Source: Candidatus Aenigmatarchaeota archaeon
GTDB taxonomy: Archaea > Aenigmatarchaeota > Aenigmatarchaeia > QMZP01
Length of the DNA stretch: 6,351 bases
NCBI GenBank assembly: GCA_020343575.1
Contig: CP070801.1
Coordinates: 434,981-441,331 of the forward strand
Direction: 5' to 3'
Shown here piece after piece: positions 5,759-6,351 of the stretch. Position numbers and translations under genes: made by a program. The stretch's first letter is position 1. The number at the start of each line of letters is the position of its first letter. The notes beneath the pieces were generated by a model, which saw nothing but the letters and a program-made list of their open reading frames with translations, ran no database searches and was not told where the DNA came from.

Positions 5759-6351
5759 CCATCCCCACATTCTGTAGAGGGTAGGCATCCTTACTTTGTA
5801 TTGCTCACCAGCTAGTTTTGCAGCTATTGTCATGAACTGCTGAGCAGATACAGATCTTGGTGAATGTGCAACTATGGGCCTCTTCTCTGCTATTGCTCTT
5901 CTGACTTTGTGGTCTTCATGAACCTTGCCTAACACAGGAACATTCAAGAAGCCCTCTATATCATTTAATGGGAACTCGTGCGGTTCATTCCTTACCCTGT
6001 TTACAACAACACCAAAATTTTCTGTTTCAAACCTCTTTGCCATCTGTACAAGTTTTAGAGCATCGGTTAAGGCCGTCAGCTCAGGGTTGGTTACCACTAT
6101 CATCTCATCTGCTGCCTTGACGGATGCGGACGCCTCTTTCCCCAAGCCTGCAGCAGAATCAATCAGAACGAAGTCAGCATCACCCACCAGCTTGTCGAAA
6201 ACATCCAAAAGCCTGTGTGCGTCAGGGGACATGATCTTGTCCATTGAAACATCTGCAGGGACGACCTTAAAGCCATCATGATGATGGTATATAGCATCCC
6301 TTATGTTTGCCCTGCCCCTCAAAACGTCTTGCAGGGTTATGGGATACATTG
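5747..6351 (-). CDS. MinD/ParA-type P-loop ATPase, C-terminal part (N-terminus beyond window)
   Basis: About 200 C-terminal residues of a deviant Walker A ATPase of the MinD family; these bind ATP, dimerise on the membrane and position division or other cell-surface machinery. The frame is open to the right edge, so the methionine at 6349 is internal. The first visible block, ITLQDVLRGRANIRDAI (4-20), then GFKVVPADVS (26-35), corresponds to the MinD region after the P-loop, which lies outside the window. Walker B is seen as DFVLIDSAAGLG (59-70), followed by VVTNPELTALTDALK (85-99) and VVVNRVR (114-120), the base-contacting segment. FLNVPVLGKVHEDHKVRRAI (134-153) is the usual C-terminal half. 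The tail LYRMWGWLRR (191-200) mixes aromatic and basic residues and could be the amphipathic membrane-targeting helix of MinD proteins (inference). Archaea often carry several MinD paralogues with unclear roles, so no gene symbol is given. It is convergent with pheT and overlaps its end; its promoter lies outside. Confidence 0.88.
   Translation of the reverse strand, partial: MYPITLQDVLRGRANIRDAIYHHHDGFKVVPADVSMDKIMSPDAHRLLDVFDKLVGDADFVLIDSAAGLGKEASASVKAADEMIVVTNPELTALTDALKLVQMAKRFETENFGVVVNRVRNEPHEFPLNDIEGFLNVPVLGKVHEDHKVRRAIAEKRPIVAHSPRSVSAQQFMTIAAKLAGEQYKVRMPTLYRMWGWLRR

Overview
The window looks like compact, euryarchaeal- or DPANN-type archaeal DNA, AT-leaning and purine-rich on the coding strands. 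The phenylalanyl-tRNA synthetase subunits are of the archaeal/eukaryotic type. Arginine is written mostly AGA/AGG and isoleucine often ATA, a codon habit common in thermophilic archaea. First genes of transcription units have TATA-like boxes about 24-27 bp before the start codon (leaderless style), while the operon-internal pheT has a strong Shine-Dalgarno site. I cannot name the species.

Layout, left to right: the last 37 codons of a rhomboid-family intramembrane protease (+, cut by the window edge); a membrane-anchored, processive-type family 2 glycosyltransferase (+, 146-1276); a class I SAM-dependent methyltransferase (-, 1277-2023), whose stop codon abuts that of the glycosyltransferase; a second, soluble family 2 glycosyltransferase (+, about 2076-2801), divergent from the methyltransferase across a 52-bp promoter region; pheS (+, 2832-4091) and pheT (+, 4100-5758) as an operon; and the C-terminal 200 residues of a MinD/ParA-type ATPase (-, 5747 to the right edge), overlapping the end of pheT by 12 bp. 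There is no intergenic stretch longer than about 55 bp. I saw no RNA gene, CRISPR array, insertion sequence or attachment site.

Functionally, the left half is a small envelope/glycan cassette (two glycosyltransferases and a methyltransferase, possibly making or decorating a glycolipid or polysaccharide). The right half is housekeeping: PheS and PheT form the alpha2beta2 enzyme that charges tRNA-Phe, next to a MinD-like positioning ATPase.

The most striking observation is in pheT. One in-frame TGA (4280-4282, codon 61) stands exactly where the family has a conserved glycine, with unbroken homology on both sides in the same frame. None of the seven stop codons visible in the window is TGA (five TAG, two TAA). 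That raises UGA recoding as a possibility, although one sequencing error or GGA-to-TGA mutation is the simpler explanation, because every other glycine here is read from GGN. Secondary points are a PheS lacking its usual first N-terminal winged-helix segment, and a TATA box placed exactly midway between two divergent start codons.
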